Shown here one piece after another: positions 34,034-42,795 of a DNA stretch of 48,680 nucleotides. The stretch is from contig NZ_VFEV01000046.1 of assembly GCF_007858275.1 (NCBI RefSeq), positions 1-48,680 of the forward strand, read 5' to 3'. The notes under the pieces were generated by a model that saw only the letters and a program-made list of their open reading frames with translations, was not told the DNA's origin and did no database searches. Position 1 is the stretch's first letter. Each line of letters opens with the position of its first letter. The stretch comes from Pseudomonas proteolytica (lineage in GTDB: Bacteria; Pseudomonadota; Gammaproteobacteria; Pseudomonadales; Pseudomonadaceae). The translations under genes were made by a program, and so were the position numbers.

Positions 34034-34123
34034 TGGCGGAGAGATAGGGATTCGAACCCTAGGTACCGGTGAAGGTACAACGGATTTCGAATCCGTCCCA
34101 TTCGGCCACTCTGGCATCTCTCC
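34034..34123 (-). tRNA. tRNA-Ser (anticodon CGA)
   Basis: Ninety bases including an encoded CCA end. Acceptor stem GGAGAGA/TCTCTCC, D-arm GCCAGAGTGGCCGAATGGG, anticodon stem-loop GGATTCGAAATCC with CGA in the loop, a long variable arm (GTACCTTCACCGGTAC) and T-arm AGGGTTCGAATCCCT. The long variable arm is the class II feature of serine tRNAs. It lies downstream of purC on the same strand. Confidence 0.97.
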
Positions 34124-34206
34124 AACGGCGCGCATCATAACAGCCTGTTACTGGGAAGCAAAGCTCTCAGTGGATTTTTTTCCGTGCTATCAGATGCTTG
34201 CGTCGA

Positions 34207-34920
34207 TTACAGCGGTACGCCGAGACGGTTGGCGACTTCTTCGTAGGCTTCGATAACGTCACCGAGGCCCTGGCGGAAGCGGTCTTTGTCCATCTTCTTG
34301 CGAGTGTCCTTGTCCCACAGGCGGCAGCCGTCTGGGCTGAATTCGTCGCCCAGGACGATGGAGCCGTCGTGGAATACGCCGAATTCCAGTTTGAAGTCCA
34401 CCAGCAGCAGGCCAGCATCGTCAAACAGTTTGCTCAGGACGTCGTTGACCTTGAGCGACAGTTCTTTCATGCGTGCCAGCTGTTCAGCAGTGCCCCAGCC
34501 GAATGCCACGACGTGGGATTCGTTGATGAACGGGTCGCCCTTGGCGTCGTCCTTGAGGAACAGTTCGAACGTGTAAGGGTTAAGCTTGAGGCCCTCTTCC
34601 ACGCCCAGGCGCTTGACCAGGCTGCCGGCTGCGTAGTTACGCACGACGCACTCGACCGGGATCATGTCGAGTTTTTTCACCAGGCATTCGTTGTCGCCCA
34701 GCAGTTTGTCGAATTGGGTCGGAATGCCGGCAGCTTCGAGTTTCTGCATGATGAAGGCGTTGAACTTGTTGTTCACCATGCCCTTGCGGTCGAGCTGTTC
34801 GATGCGCTTGCCATCGAACGCCGAGGTGTCGTTGCGAAACAGCAGGATCAAGCGGTTGGCGTCGTCGGTCTTGTAAACCGACTTGGCTTTGCCGCGGTAG
34901 AGTTCTTCACGTTTTTCCAT
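34207..34920 (-). CDS. purC: phosphoribosylaminoimidazole-succinocarboxamide synthase (SAICAR synthetase)
   Basis: 237 aa, the usual bacterial length. ATP-dependent joining of CAIR and aspartate in purine synthesis. Recognised from MEKREELYRGKAKSVYKTDD, LLFRNDTSAFDGKR (phosphate contacts), VECVVRNYAAGSLVKRLGVE, VDFKLEFGVFHDGSIVLGDE and SPDGCRLWDKDT. The start is the ATG at 34920; the frame opens further upstream without homologous content. Last protein gene of the series dapA, bamC, MBL hydrolase, purC, followed by tRNA-Ser, a conserved Pseudomonas order. Confidence 0.97.
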   Translation of the reverse strand: MEKREELYRGKAKSVYKTDDANRLILLFRNDTSAFDGKRIEQLDRKGMVNNKFNAFIMQKLEAAGIPTQFDKLLGDNECLVKKLDMIPVECVVRNYAAGSLVKRLGVEEGLKLNPYTFELFLKDDAKGDPFINESHVVAFGWGTAEQLARMKELSLKVNDVLSKLFDDAGLLLVDFKLEFGVFHDGSIVLGDEFSPDGCRLWDKDTRKKMDKDRFRQGLGDVIEAYEEVANRLGVPL

Positions 34921-34948
34921 GATGGGCTCCGCTTGGTAAGTAGATGGG

Positions 34949-35707
34949 CTAGGCGATATGTCGCCAGTCAAGCCCTGAATCTTGATCGGCCAGTTGCAGC
35001 CAGTCCGGGTCGCACCCGAGGGTGTCGACAAAACATTGCCGGGCAAGCTGCGGCAGGTTGTTCTTGCTGCTCAGGTGGGCCAGGACCAGGTGTTGCAGGT
35101 CTTGCCAGCCCAACTCATACACCAGGTACGCCGCCTGGTGGTTGTTCAAATGTCCCAGCTCGCCACCCACCCGTTGCTTGAGAAAGTACGGGTAGTGACC
35201 GCGCGCCAGCAGGTCACGGCAATGGTTGGACTCGATCATCAACGCATCGAGGTCACGATAGCCTTCCAGCACCTTGGCACAGTAGGAACCCAGGTCGGTA
35301 AGCAGGCCAAAGCGGCGCTCGCCGTCACTGAATACATATTGCGTGGGCTCGTGGGCATCATGCGCCACGGCAATCACGTCGACGCTCAAGGCACCGATCT
35401 GCAGTTGCTCGCCACCGGCCAGGAAACCTGCGGGTTCAATGGGTTTGCGCATCCCGCGCAAGGTGCCGCGACTCAGGTACACCGGAAGATTGTAGCGCCG
35501 AGACAGCAAACCCACGCCATGCACGTGGTCGGCATGTTCGTGGGTCACTAGAATCGCGCTCAACTGCGCGGGGTGAACCCCCAGGCGCAGCAGGCGTCGC
35601 TCGGTTTCCCGCAGGGAGAAACCACAATCCACCAGGACGTACGTGTCGTCGTGGGCTACAAGCGTGCCGTTCCCTTGGCTACCGCTGCCGAGAACAGCAA
35701 AACGCAT
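34949..35707 (-). CDS. MBL-fold hydrolase, YycJ/WalJ-like
   Basis: 252-aa metallo-beta-lactamase-fold protein with an intact metal signature THEHADHVHGVG (residues ~58-70) and a first segment MRFAVLGSGSQGNGTLVAHD typical of the YycJ group of putative nucleases. HLNNHQAAYLVYELGWQDLQ and LAHLSSKNNLPQLARQC are further family marks. Four bases after the bamC stop, so transcribed with it. Biochemical role in Pseudomonas not established. Confidence 0.9.
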   Translation of the reverse strand: MRFAVLGSGSQGNGTLVAHDDTYVLVDCGFSLRETERRLLRLGVHPAQLSAILVTHEHADHVHGVGLLSRRYNLPVYLSRGTLRGMRKPIEPAGFLAGGEQLQIGALSVDVIAVAHDAHEPTQYVFSDGERRFGLLTDLGSYCAKVLEGYRDLDALMIESNHCRDLLARGHYPYFLKQRVGGELGHLNNHQAAYLVYELGWQDLQHLVLAHLSSKNNLPQLARQCFVDTLGCDPDWLQLADQDSGLDWRHIA

Positions 35708-35711
35708 CGGA

Positions 35712-36827
35712 TCAGCCCAGGTTGTCCTGAATCACGCCCAACACTTTGCGCGCCGTTTCTGCTGGCGCCACGGTGTTGATGTTTTTCTCGACGGTGACTT
35801 GCACGTTGTCGCCGACCTTGCTCAAGCGCACTTGATAACGCTCGGCGCGGGTCTCGATCTCTTCCTTGGTCGGCTCGCTGCCGAACAACTTGCTGAAGAA
35901 ACCACGTTCTTCGTCTTTCTTCTCGGCCTTTTCTGCCACGTTGATGTAGTACAGGCCCAGGCTGCGGTTGATGTCTTCGACGCGCCATGGCCCTTGCTCC
36001 AGGGCACGGCCGACGCTGGCCCAGGCACGGTCCAGGTCTTCACCCAGGTTGAGCACAACGTTGCCGCTGCCGTCTTCGGTGAGGCTGACACGGCTAGGGG
36101 TGTCGTAGTCACGGGCGGCGAGCAGCGAGACGGAACCGCCCTTCTCGGAGATGCGGCTCATGCTGGCAAGCATCTCGTCGACCAGCGCGGCATCGACACC
36201 GCTGTTGACCGAACGGTTGGTGAAGTCGACGTTGGCGGTGCTACCCGCAGGACGCTCGGCGCTGACCACGTAGACTTCACTGGTATTGCGCTGCACGCCT
36301 GGCTCGATGCGCACGCGGATGCGGCTTTCGCCATCAGCGGCGACGCCACCCGCCTGCAAGCGCTTGGCCATGTTGGCCGACAGCTCACTCGGCTGCTGCC
36401 ACGCGGTGGTGAATTCACCGGTCTGCGGGCGTTGCTCGTCGATACGGAAGCCATTGTCCTGGAAGAACTGCACCGCCACCGGCCAGACTTCGGCAGGTGG
36501 GCGCTGGGCCATGATCCAGCGCGAATCGCCGCTTTTCTGCAGGCTGTAGTCGCTGGCATCGGCCAGGGCCGAAATCGGTTGTGGACGCGGTACTTCGTAC
36601 TCGCCCTTGACGGTGTCGTCGGCTACGTTGCGCGGGATCGGCAGCAACGGGTCAAGGCGCTTGGCGACGTTGACGTCCGGCGGCAATTGCATCGGTGCGG
36701 TTTGTTGTGCTTCCAGGTAATCGCTGCCGCGGTCACGGAAGTAGCCTTCCGGGCCCCAGATCCAACCGCAGCCACTGGTGCTGGAGATAATCAAGGCAAG
36801 TGCGGAAAGTCCGGCCAATCGCTTCAT
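35712..36827 (-). CDS. bamC: outer-membrane protein assembly lipoprotein BamC
   Basis: 371 aa. Lipoprotein signal peptide with Cys about residue 20 (SSTSGCGW), then the conserved unstructured N-terminal segment (YFRDRGSDYLEAQ) that binds BamD, and two helix-grip domains. Part of the beta-barrel assembly machine at the inner face of the outer membrane. Lies directly downstream of dapA, as in enterobacteria (dapA-nlpB) and pseudomonads. Confidence 0.93.
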   Translation of the reverse strand: MKRLAGLSALALIISSTSGCGWIWGPEGYFRDRGSDYLEAQQTAPMQLPPDVNVAKRLDPLLPIPRNVADDTVKGEYEVPRPQPISALADASDYSLQKSGDSRWIMAQRPPAEVWPVAVQFFQDNGFRIDEQRPQTGEFTTAWQQPSELSANMAKRLQAGGVAADGESRIRVRIEPGVQRNTSEVYVVSAERPAGSTANVDFTNRSVNSGVDAALVDEMLASMSRISEKGGSVSLLAARDYDTPSRVSLTEDGSGNVVLNLGEDLDRAWASVGRALEQGPWRVEDINRSLGLYYINVAEKAEKKDEERGFFSKLFGSEPTKEEIETRAERYQVRLSKVGDNVQVTVEKNINTVAPAETARKVLGVIQDNLG

Positions 36828-36844
36828 GCGTAGTGCTTCCTCAA

Positions 36845-37723
36845 TTAAACCAGGACGCCGGACTGGCGCAGGGCCTGTCGCAGCGGTTCGTGACAGGCTG
36901 GGCTGAGTTGGGTGAGCGGCAGACGGATACCGTCCGGCATCAGGCCCATTTCATGCAGCGCCCATTTCACGGGAATAGGGTTGGATTCGATGAACAGTGT
37001 TTTGTTGAGCGGCATCAGCTTTTCGTGAATCGCGCGGGCGGTCACGGCGTCGCCGGCGATGGCAGCGGCGCACATCTGGCTCATGGCACGCGGGGCAACG
37101 TTGGCGGTTACCGAGATATTGCCCTTGCCGCCCAGCAGGATCAGCTCCACAGCCGTGGCGTCATCGCCGGAGTACAGCAGGAAGTCGCTGCTCACGCCGG
37201 CCAGGATGTCCTTGGCGCGCTGCAGGTCGCCCGTGGCTTCTTTGATACCGATGATGTTCGGCACGGTCGACAGGCGGATCACGGTCGCGGCCTGCATGTC
37301 GCACGCCGTGCGCCCTGGCACGTTGTAGAGGATCTGCGGGATGTCGACGGCTTCGGCGATGGTCTTGAAGTGCTGGTACAAGCCTTCCTGGGTCGGCTTG
37401 TTGTAGTACGGCGTCACCAGCAGGCAGGCATCGGCACCGGCTTTCTTGGCGTTCTTGGTCAGCTCGATCGCTTCGCGAGTCGAGTTGGCGCCCGTACCGG
37501 CAATGACCGCGATACGCCCTGCAACGCGCTTGACCACAAACTCGATCACCTCGATGTGTTCTTCCACATCAAGCGTGGCCGATTCACCCGTGGTGCCGAC
37601 GGCCACAATGGCGTTGGTGCCTTCTTGCAGGTGAAAGTCCACCAGTTTGCCCAGGCTGTCCCAGTCGAGATTACCTTGTGCATCCATGGGTGTGACCAGT
37701 GCCACCATACTGCCCGCAATCAT
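36845..37723 (-). CDS. dapA: 4-hydroxy-tetrahydrodipicolinate synthase
   Basis: 292-aa TIM-barrel aldolase joining pyruvate and aspartate semialdehyde in lysine and peptidoglycan-precursor synthesis. The Schiff-base Lys is in NIIGIKEATGDLQRA (near 161) and the Tyr in ILYNVPGRTACDM (near 133); the GTTGESATL motif lies near 43. Start at ATG 37723 (MIAGSMVALVTPMD). First gene of the dapA-bamC-MBL-purC unit, divergent from gcvR with a 260-base gap in which I see no clear site. Confidence 0.97.
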   Translation of the reverse strand: MIAGSMVALVTPMDAQGNLDWDSLGKLVDFHLQEGTNAIVAVGTTGESATLDVEEHIEVIEFVVKRVAGRIAVIAGTGANSTREAIELTKNAKKAGADACLLVTPYYNKPTQEGLYQHFKTIAEAVDIPQILYNVPGRTACDMQAATVIRLSTVPNIIGIKEATGDLQRAKDILAGVSSDFLLYSGDDATAVELILLGGKGNISVTANVAPRAMSQMCAAAIAGDAVTARAIHEKLMPLNKTLFIESNPIPVKWALHEMGLMPDGIRLPLTQLSPACHEPLRQALRQSGVLV

Positions 37724-37983
37724 GCAACCGCTCCTGCCGGAAAAAGAGAGCCGTAATGGTACTGGCGCCAAGATGCTTGCACAAGCGAAGTACCCTCTGA
37801 GGATGCGTTCTGGATCAACTTAGTTGCCGGCAATGCCATCATTGGGCCAAAGCACGGCCAACTGCCACTGAATATGCAATGAAAACGCCACGTCCTAGCC
37901 CTTGGCGGCGCTTTTCGCTACCCTTGATCCTTTGATCGGTACCGCACGCTCGTATCGACCGCTCATCGCTTTAGGAATGCTGC

Positions 37984-38544
37984 ATGTCCACCCCCACAGT
38001 CCGCGAACAATTCCTTGTTATCAGTGCCCTTGGCGCCAACCCCATGGAGCTGACTAACGTCCTGTGCCGCGCCAGCCATGAAAACCGCTGCGCCGTCGTG
38101 ACCTCACGCCTGACTCGCCATGGCGAATGCAGTGCGCTGGTCCTGCAGATTTCCGGAAGCTGGGATGCCCTGGCGCGCCTGGAAGCCGGCTTGCCGACCC
38201 TGGCCAAGAAGCACGACTTCACCGTCAATGTGGTGCGCAGTGCCGCCCTGGAGAACCGTCCCCAGGCGCTACCGTATGTGGCCTACGTCAGTTCGGCCTA
38301 CCGTTCGGACATCGTCAATGAACTGTGCCAGTTCTTTATCGACCATAACGTCGAACTGGAAAACCTGACGTTTGACACTTATCAGGCCCCTCAGACCGGC
38401 GGCACCATGCTCAACGCCACCTTTACGGTGACCTTGCCGGCAGGCGTGCAGATCAGTTGGTTGCGTGACCAGTTCCTGGATTTCGCCGATGCGCTGAACC
38501 TGGATGCACTGATCGAACCCTGGCGCCCACAGAACCCAATGTAA
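37984..38544 (+). CDS. gcvR: glycine cleavage system regulator GcvR-like (two ACT domains)
   Basis: 186 aa with two ACT-type modules: REQFLVISALGANPMELTNV at the N-terminus and YVAYVSSAYRSDIVNELCQF in the second half. In E. coli GcvR binds glycine and holds GcvA in check; the same function here is inferred from the family. The bcp gene begins 11 bases after its stop, so the two form an operon. Confidence 0.85.
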   Translation: MSTPTVREQFLVISALGANPMELTNVLCRASHENRCAVVTSRLTRHGECSALVLQISGSWDALARLEAGLPTLAKKHDFTVNVVRSAALENRPQALPYVAYVSSAYRSDIVNELCQFFIDHNVELENLTFDTYQAPQTGGTMLNATFTVTLPAGVQISWLRDQFLDFADALNLDALIEPWRPQNPM

Positions 38545-38555
38545 GGAAGTTTTCC

Positions 38556-39029
38556 ATGGCGGTAGTCATCGACACACCGGTCGCCGATTTCCAAGCCCCG
38601 GCGACCAGCGGGCAGACGTTCAGCCTCGCGGGACTCAAGGGCAAGCAAGTGGTGATCTACTTCTACCCCAAAGACAGCACGCCAGGCTGCACCACTGAAG
38701 GCCAGGGTTTCCGTGACCAGCACGCTGCCTTCCAGGCCGCCAACACCGAGGTGTTTGGCGTGTCCCGGGACAGCGTGAAGTCCCATGAGAACTTCAAGGC
38801 CAAGCAGGCCTTCCCCTTCGAGCTGATCAGCGACAAGGATGAAGCGGTTTGCCAGCTGTTTGATGTAATCAAGCTGAAGAAGCTGTACGGCAAGGAATAC
38901 ATGGGGGTGGATCGCAGCACCTTCCTGATCGACAAAAATGGCGTGCTGCGCCAGGAATGGCGCGGCGTGAAGGTGCCAGGGCATGTGGATGCCGTCTTGG
39001 CGGCGGCGCAGGCACTGGACAAGGCTTGA
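38556..39029 (+). CDS. bcp: thioredoxin-dependent thiol peroxidase (Bcp/PrxQ)
   Basis: 157-aa peroxiredoxin that reduces peroxides. The peroxidatic Cys45 is in YPKDSTPGCTTEGQGFRD. The resolving Cys found five residues later in E. coli Bcp is Gln here, so it works as a 1-Cys enzyme or uses another thiol (a Cys near 99 remains, in AVCQLFD). Follows gcvR by 11 bases. Confidence 0.94.
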   Translation: MAVVIDTPVADFQAPATSGQTFSLAGLKGKQVVIYFYPKDSTPGCTTEGQGFRDQHAAFQAANTEVFGVSRDSVKSHENFKAKQAFPFELISDKDEAVCQLFDVIKLKKLYGKEYMGVDRSTFLIDKNGVLRQEWRGVKVPGHVDAVLAAAQALDKA

Positions 39030-39137
39030 TGTTGTGGGTGGCCGTTAGATAGCTATCGCTGGCAGGCCAGTTCCTACGTTGGATCGGTGCTCGACCAGAC
39101 AACTCGTGAGTGTGGGAGCCGGGCTTGCCTGCGATGG

Positions 39138-39257
39138 GCATAGGTATCTACACAACTTTCAGAAACTGACGAACTCTCCTGTGGCAAGCGGGCTTGCCAC
39201 AACTGCGCTATCTGCCTGGATTTAGGCGTTGCGGCAAAGTTGTGTAGATACCTATGC
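39138..39257. repeat. inverted repeat with GTTGTGTAGATAC motif
   Basis: Perfect 22-base arms at 39138-39159 and 39236-39257 (AAAGTTGTGTAGATACCTAT then GC on the right). A small REP hairpin (GTGGCAAGCGGGCTTGCCAC, near 39181) lies inside. The same GTTGTGTAGATAC core flanks the block at 6941-7533. Confidence 0.82.
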
Positions 39258-39270
39258 CGCGAGGGGGCCA

Positions 39271-39510
39271 TCAGGCCTTGCGCAACCAGTAACGATACAC
39301 ACCGTTATCGGCCTCTTCGTGCAACAGCGCATGCCCCGCCAGCTTGGCAAACGTGCGGAAGTCGCGCTGGGAACCCGCATCCGTGGCAATCACCTTGAGT
39401 ACCGCACCGCTGGCCAGCCGATTGAGCTCCATCTTGGCCTTGAGCAATGGCAACGGGCAGTTCAGGCCGCTGGCATCGAGCTCGGCGTCGTGGTTTACAG
39501 CATCGGTCAT
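39271..39510 (-). CDS. tusA: TusA-family sulfur-carrier protein
   Basis: 79 aa with the hallmark Cys-Pro-x-Pro motif, LDASGLNCPLPLLKAKMELN, near residue 15-25, and the two-layer alpha/beta ending. TusA-like proteins relay persulfide sulfur, for example to tRNA 2-thiouridine synthesis. It is divergent from bepA, with a 95-base gap. Confidence 0.9.
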   Translation of the reverse strand: MTDAVNHDAELDASGLNCPLPLLKAKMELNRLASGAVLKVIATDAGSQRDFRTFAKLAGHALLHEEADNGVYRYWLRKA

Positions 39511-39605
39511 GGTTTTGCTCCTGGCGGCATCAAGGGGTGCTTAGAATATCTGGTCCCAGGCTCAGTGTCCGGCTACAGTAAGGTCTTTGTCGAAAGGCTT
39601 TGTGC

Positions 39606-41039
39606 ATGACTTTTTTGCGCCCTACCCTGCTGACGCTAGCTTGCCTGCTTGCCTCTCCAGGCTTCGCCGACGATCTGCCGTCACTTGGCGACGCCAGTTC
39701 TGCCATTGTCTCGCCACAACAGGAACACCAACTGGGCCGGGCCTGGCTGGCATTCCTGCGCGGGCAGGTCTCGGTCCTCAATGACCCGCAACTCAAGGAT
39801 TACGTCGAAACCAGCGTTTACAAGCTGGTGGAGACCAGCCAGGTCAATGACCGGCGGCTGGAGTTCATCCTGATCAATAGCCCGCAACTTAACGCATTTG
39901 CCGCACCGGGCGGGATTGTCGGGGTCAACGGTGGCCTGTTCCTCAATGCCCAGACCGAAGGCGAATACGCCTCGGTCATGGCTCACGAACTGGCGCACTT
40001 GTCGCAACGCCACTTCGCCCGTGGCGTGGAAGCCCAGCAACGGATGCAGATCCCGATGATGGCCGCGCTGCTCGGCGGGATTATCGCGGCAGCCGCCGGC
40101 GCAGGCGATGCAGGGATCGCTGCGATTGCCGGCAGTCAGGCCGCGGCCATCCAGGAGCAACGGCGCTTTTCCAGGCAGAATGAACAGGAAGCCGACCGCA
40201 TCGGCATCCTCAACATGGTCAAGGCCGGCTACGACCCGCGCTCGATGCCAACCATGTTCGAGCGCTTGATGCGCCAATACCGCTTCGATGCCAAGCCACC
40301 GGAATTCCTGCTGACGCACCCGGTCACCGAATCGCGGATCGCCGACACCCGTAACCGCGCCGAGCAAGCCAAGACCGGCGGCACCGAAGACAGCCTGCGC
40401 TATCAATTGATACGCGCCCGGGTCCAGCTGTATTACGAAGACACACCTGGGCTGGCCGCCAAGCGCTTCCGCGCCCAACTGGATGAGAACCCGAAAAGCG
40501 ATGTGGCGCGCTACGGCCTGGCCATCGCCCAGATCAAGGGCACCCAACTCAATGAGGCGCGGGAAACCCTCAAGCCGCTGCTGGCCAAGGCGCCCAACGA
40601 CATCACCTACAACCTGGCGCAGATCGAGCTGGATATCACCAACAATCGCATGCCCGACGCGCAGCAACGTACCGATCGCATGCTGGCCCAGTACCCCAGC
40701 AACTACCCGTTGAACCAGGTGCGCGTGGACCTGCTGCTCAAGCAGAACCGTACGGCCGACGCGGAAAAGGCCCTGGAAGGTCTGCTCAAGTCGCGTTCCG
40801 ATGATCCGGATGTGTGGTATCAGGTCGCCGAGACTCGTGGCCTGTCCGGCAATATCATCGGCTTGCATCAAGCCCGCGCCGAGTACTTCGCGCTGGTGGG
40901 CGACTTCCAGCAAGCGATCCAGCAATTGGACTTTGCCAAGCGCCGCGCCGGCAGCAATTTCCCGCTGTCGTCACGCATCGATGCGCGCCAGCGTGAGTTG
41001 ATCGAGCAGGAACGCATTGTCAAAGGCATGATGAGCTAA
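39606..41039 (+). CDS. bepA: periplasmic M48 metalloprotease / chaperone BepA-like
   Basis: 477 aa. Signal peptide from the ATG at 39606 (MTFLRPTLLTLACLLASPGF, cleavage after ADA-type site near 22), M48 protease domain with zinc motif MAHELAHLSQRH near residue 130 and third ligand region NEQEADRIG near 195, then a C-terminal tetratricopeptide-like helical half (~270-470). BepA degrades or assists stalled outer-membrane proteins such as LptD. A TTG two codons upstream is possible but unnecessary. A shared terminator separates it from mucD. Confidence 0.92.
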   Translation: MTFLRPTLLTLACLLASPGFADDLPSLGDASSAIVSPQQEHQLGRAWLAFLRGQVSVLNDPQLKDYVETSVYKLVETSQVNDRRLEFILINSPQLNAFAAPGGIVGVNGGLFLNAQTEGEYASVMAHELAHLSQRHFARGVEAQQRMQIPMMAALLGGIIAAAAGAGDAGIAAIAGSQAAAIQEQRRFSRQNEQEADRIGILNMVKAGYDPRSMPTMFERLMRQYRFDAKPPEFLLTHPVTESRIADTRNRAEQAKTGGTEDSLRYQLIRARVQLYYEDTPGLAAKRFRAQLDENPKSDVARYGLAIAQIKGTQLNEARETLKPLLAKAPNDITYNLAQIELDITNNRMPDAQQRTDRMLAQYPSNYPLNQVRVDLLLKQNRTADAEKALEGLLKSRSDDPDVWYQVAETRGLSGNIIGLHQARAEYFALVGDFQQAIQQLDFAKRRAGSNFPLSSRIDARQRELIEQERIVKGMMS

Positions 41040-41052
41040 ACCCAGCGCCCAC

Positions 41053-41094
41053 AAAAAAGCCCCGCTCTCGACTATCGAGAGCGGGGCTTTTTAT
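41053..41094. terminator. bidirectional terminator between bepA and mucD
   Basis: AAAAAAGCCCCGCTCTCG pairs with CGAGAGCGGGGCTTTTT around ACTAT. A-run and T-run on opposite sides let it serve both convergent genes. Confidence 0.93.
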
Positions 41095-41112
41095 TGACCC
41101 GCTACTAGCGCA

Positions 41113-42543
41113 TTACTCCGCCAGTTTGAAGGTGATGAAGCTGGCGCGCCCTTGACGCAGGACCCGCATCGACACCGAGCGATTCTTCGGCAGCGCCTTG
41201 GCGATGTCGGTGAACTCCTTGGTGGAATTGATGGCCTGGTTGTTCAAGTGGGTAATCACGTCACCGGGTTGCAGGCCGATCAGGGCGGCCGGGCCGTCCT
41301 GAACTTCCTTGATCACCACGCCGCTCTTGAGGTCGAAGCTCTTCTTCTGTTCGTCGGTCAACTCCACCACGGCGATGCCCAGGCGGTTGCTGCTGCGCTC
41401 GGCGCCGGATTTGCCGCCCAGCGCGAGTTCCTGGCCTTCTTCCGGAATGGCTCCGACAGTCAGTTCAACATTCTGACGCTTGCCTTCGCGGATCACTTCA
41501 AGCTTGGCCTTGCCACCTGCCTTGAGTGCGCCTACCAGATGCGGCAGGTCAGCAGACATGACAATCGGCTGGCCATTCATGCTGAGAATCACATCGCCAA
41601 CCTTCAAGCCGCCTTTGGCAGCCGGGCCATCATCCTGAATCTGCGCGACCAGGGCACCAGCCGGCTTGTCCAGGCCAAAGGATTCAGCCAGGTCTTTGTT
41701 CACTTCCTGGATAACCACGCCCAACCAGCCACGGCTGACCTTGCCACCGTCCTTGAGTTGGTTGGAAACGTCCAGGGCCACATCAATCGGGATAGCGAAG
41801 GAGACGCCCATGAACCCACCGGAACGGGTGTAGATCTGAGAGTTGATCCCCACCACTTCGCCCGCCAGGTTGAACAGCGGGCCACCGGAGTTGCCCGGGT
41901 TGATCGGCACGTCGGTCTGGATGAACGGTACATAGTTCTCGTTCGGCAGGCTGCGGCCGATAGCGCTGACGATGCCTTGGGTCACCGTATGGTCAAAGCC
42001 AAACGGCGAACCAATGGCCACCACCCATTGCCCGGCCTTGAGGTCCTGGGATTTACCCAGCTTCAACACCGGCAGGTCTTTGCCTTCAATCTTCAGCAAG
42101 GCGACGTCGGAGCGAGGATCGGTGCCGACCAGCTTGGCCTTGAGTTCACTGCGGTCAGCCAGGCGTACGAGAATTTCGTCGGCGTCGGCGATCACATGAT
42201 TATTGGTCAGGATGTAGCCGTCGGGCGAAATGATAAAGCCCGAGCCCAGGGATTGCGCTTCGCGCTGACCACCGCCACCACGGGGCGAGCGCGGCTGGGG
42301 CATGCCACGCTCGAAGAACTCCCGCAGCATGGGCGGCAGGCCTTCAAGGTCGGGCATCTGCTGGTTCGAGACTTTACGATCCGGCAGCTTCTGGGTGGTA
42401 CTGATGTTCACCACGGCAGGCGAAGCCTGCTCCACCAGTTGGGTGAAGTCAGGCAACTCCGCCGCTTGCGCGGAAACGGCCTGACCCAGCACCAGCACCG
42501 TGGCGACTATGGATAGGTAAGATTTCAAACGTGGTATCGACAT
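41113..42543 (-). CDS. mucD: periplasmic serine endoprotease DegP-like MucD
   Basis: 476-aa HtrA protease. Signal peptide (residues 1-27, ending AQA), then a trypsin-like domain with His in YILTNNHVIAD, Asp in TDPRSDVALLKIE and Ser in NPGNSGGPLFNLAG, followed by two PDZ domains (~265-365 and ~385-470). In Pseudomonas MucD degrades misfolded envelope proteins and negatively controls AlgU signalling. It follows mucB after a 252-base gap rather than immediately. Confidence 0.95.
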   Translation of the reverse strand: MSIPRLKSYLSIVATVLVLGQAVSAQAAELPDFTQLVEQASPAVVNISTTQKLPDRKVSNQQMPDLEGLPPMLREFFERGMPQPRSPRGGGGQREAQSLGSGFIISPDGYILTNNHVIADADEILVRLADRSELKAKLVGTDPRSDVALLKIEGKDLPVLKLGKSQDLKAGQWVVAIGSPFGFDHTVTQGIVSAIGRSLPNENYVPFIQTDVPINPGNSGGPLFNLAGEVVGINSQIYTRSGGFMGVSFAIPIDVALDVSNQLKDGGKVSRGWLGVVIQEVNKDLAESFGLDKPAGALVAQIQDDGPAAKGGLKVGDVILSMNGQPIVMSADLPHLVGALKAGGKAKLEVIREGKRQNVELTVGAIPEEGQELALGGKSGAERSSNRLGIAVVELTDEQKKSFDLKSGVVIKEVQDGPAALIGLQPGDVITHLNNQAINSTKEFTDIAKALPKNRSVSMRVLRQGRASFITFKLAE

Positions 42544-42795
42544 ACAGCTCCCGTTACGACGAGCAGGGTTGGGCGACAGGGTTCAATAAACGCCGAAGGC
42601 TACTACTAGCGACGTCAACATTGCGTGAACAACACAAGGCCAGGGCCGAGGAGTTCTGACCTATAAAAAACATAAGGAGATTTTGCAAGTGAAAATACTC
42701 TCCAGAAGTTTCATGTTCTCGGCAGAAGAACGAGGCAACCTTCGCCTGTCTCCTGCAGCACTGTGAACGATCTGGATGAGCATAGGATTAACGGT
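42544..42795. other. mucB-mucD spacer, no gene recognised
   Basis: The 252 bases contain no mucC-sized frame. The longest minus-strand frame with an ATG (about 40 aa, near 42658-42780) has no recognisable content. Room for a separate mucD promoter exists, but I do not see an AlgU-type -35/-10 pair. Confidence 0.6.

Noticed and set aside
34034..34123. tRNA-Ser as a possible integration site for the catabolic island
   Set aside because: No integrase, tRNA fragment or direct repeat of the tRNA 3' end is seen on the island side.
33830..34138. Short frames of 102 and 89 aa on the minus strand
   Set aside because: They are the tRNA-Ser gene and its terminator read as protein.
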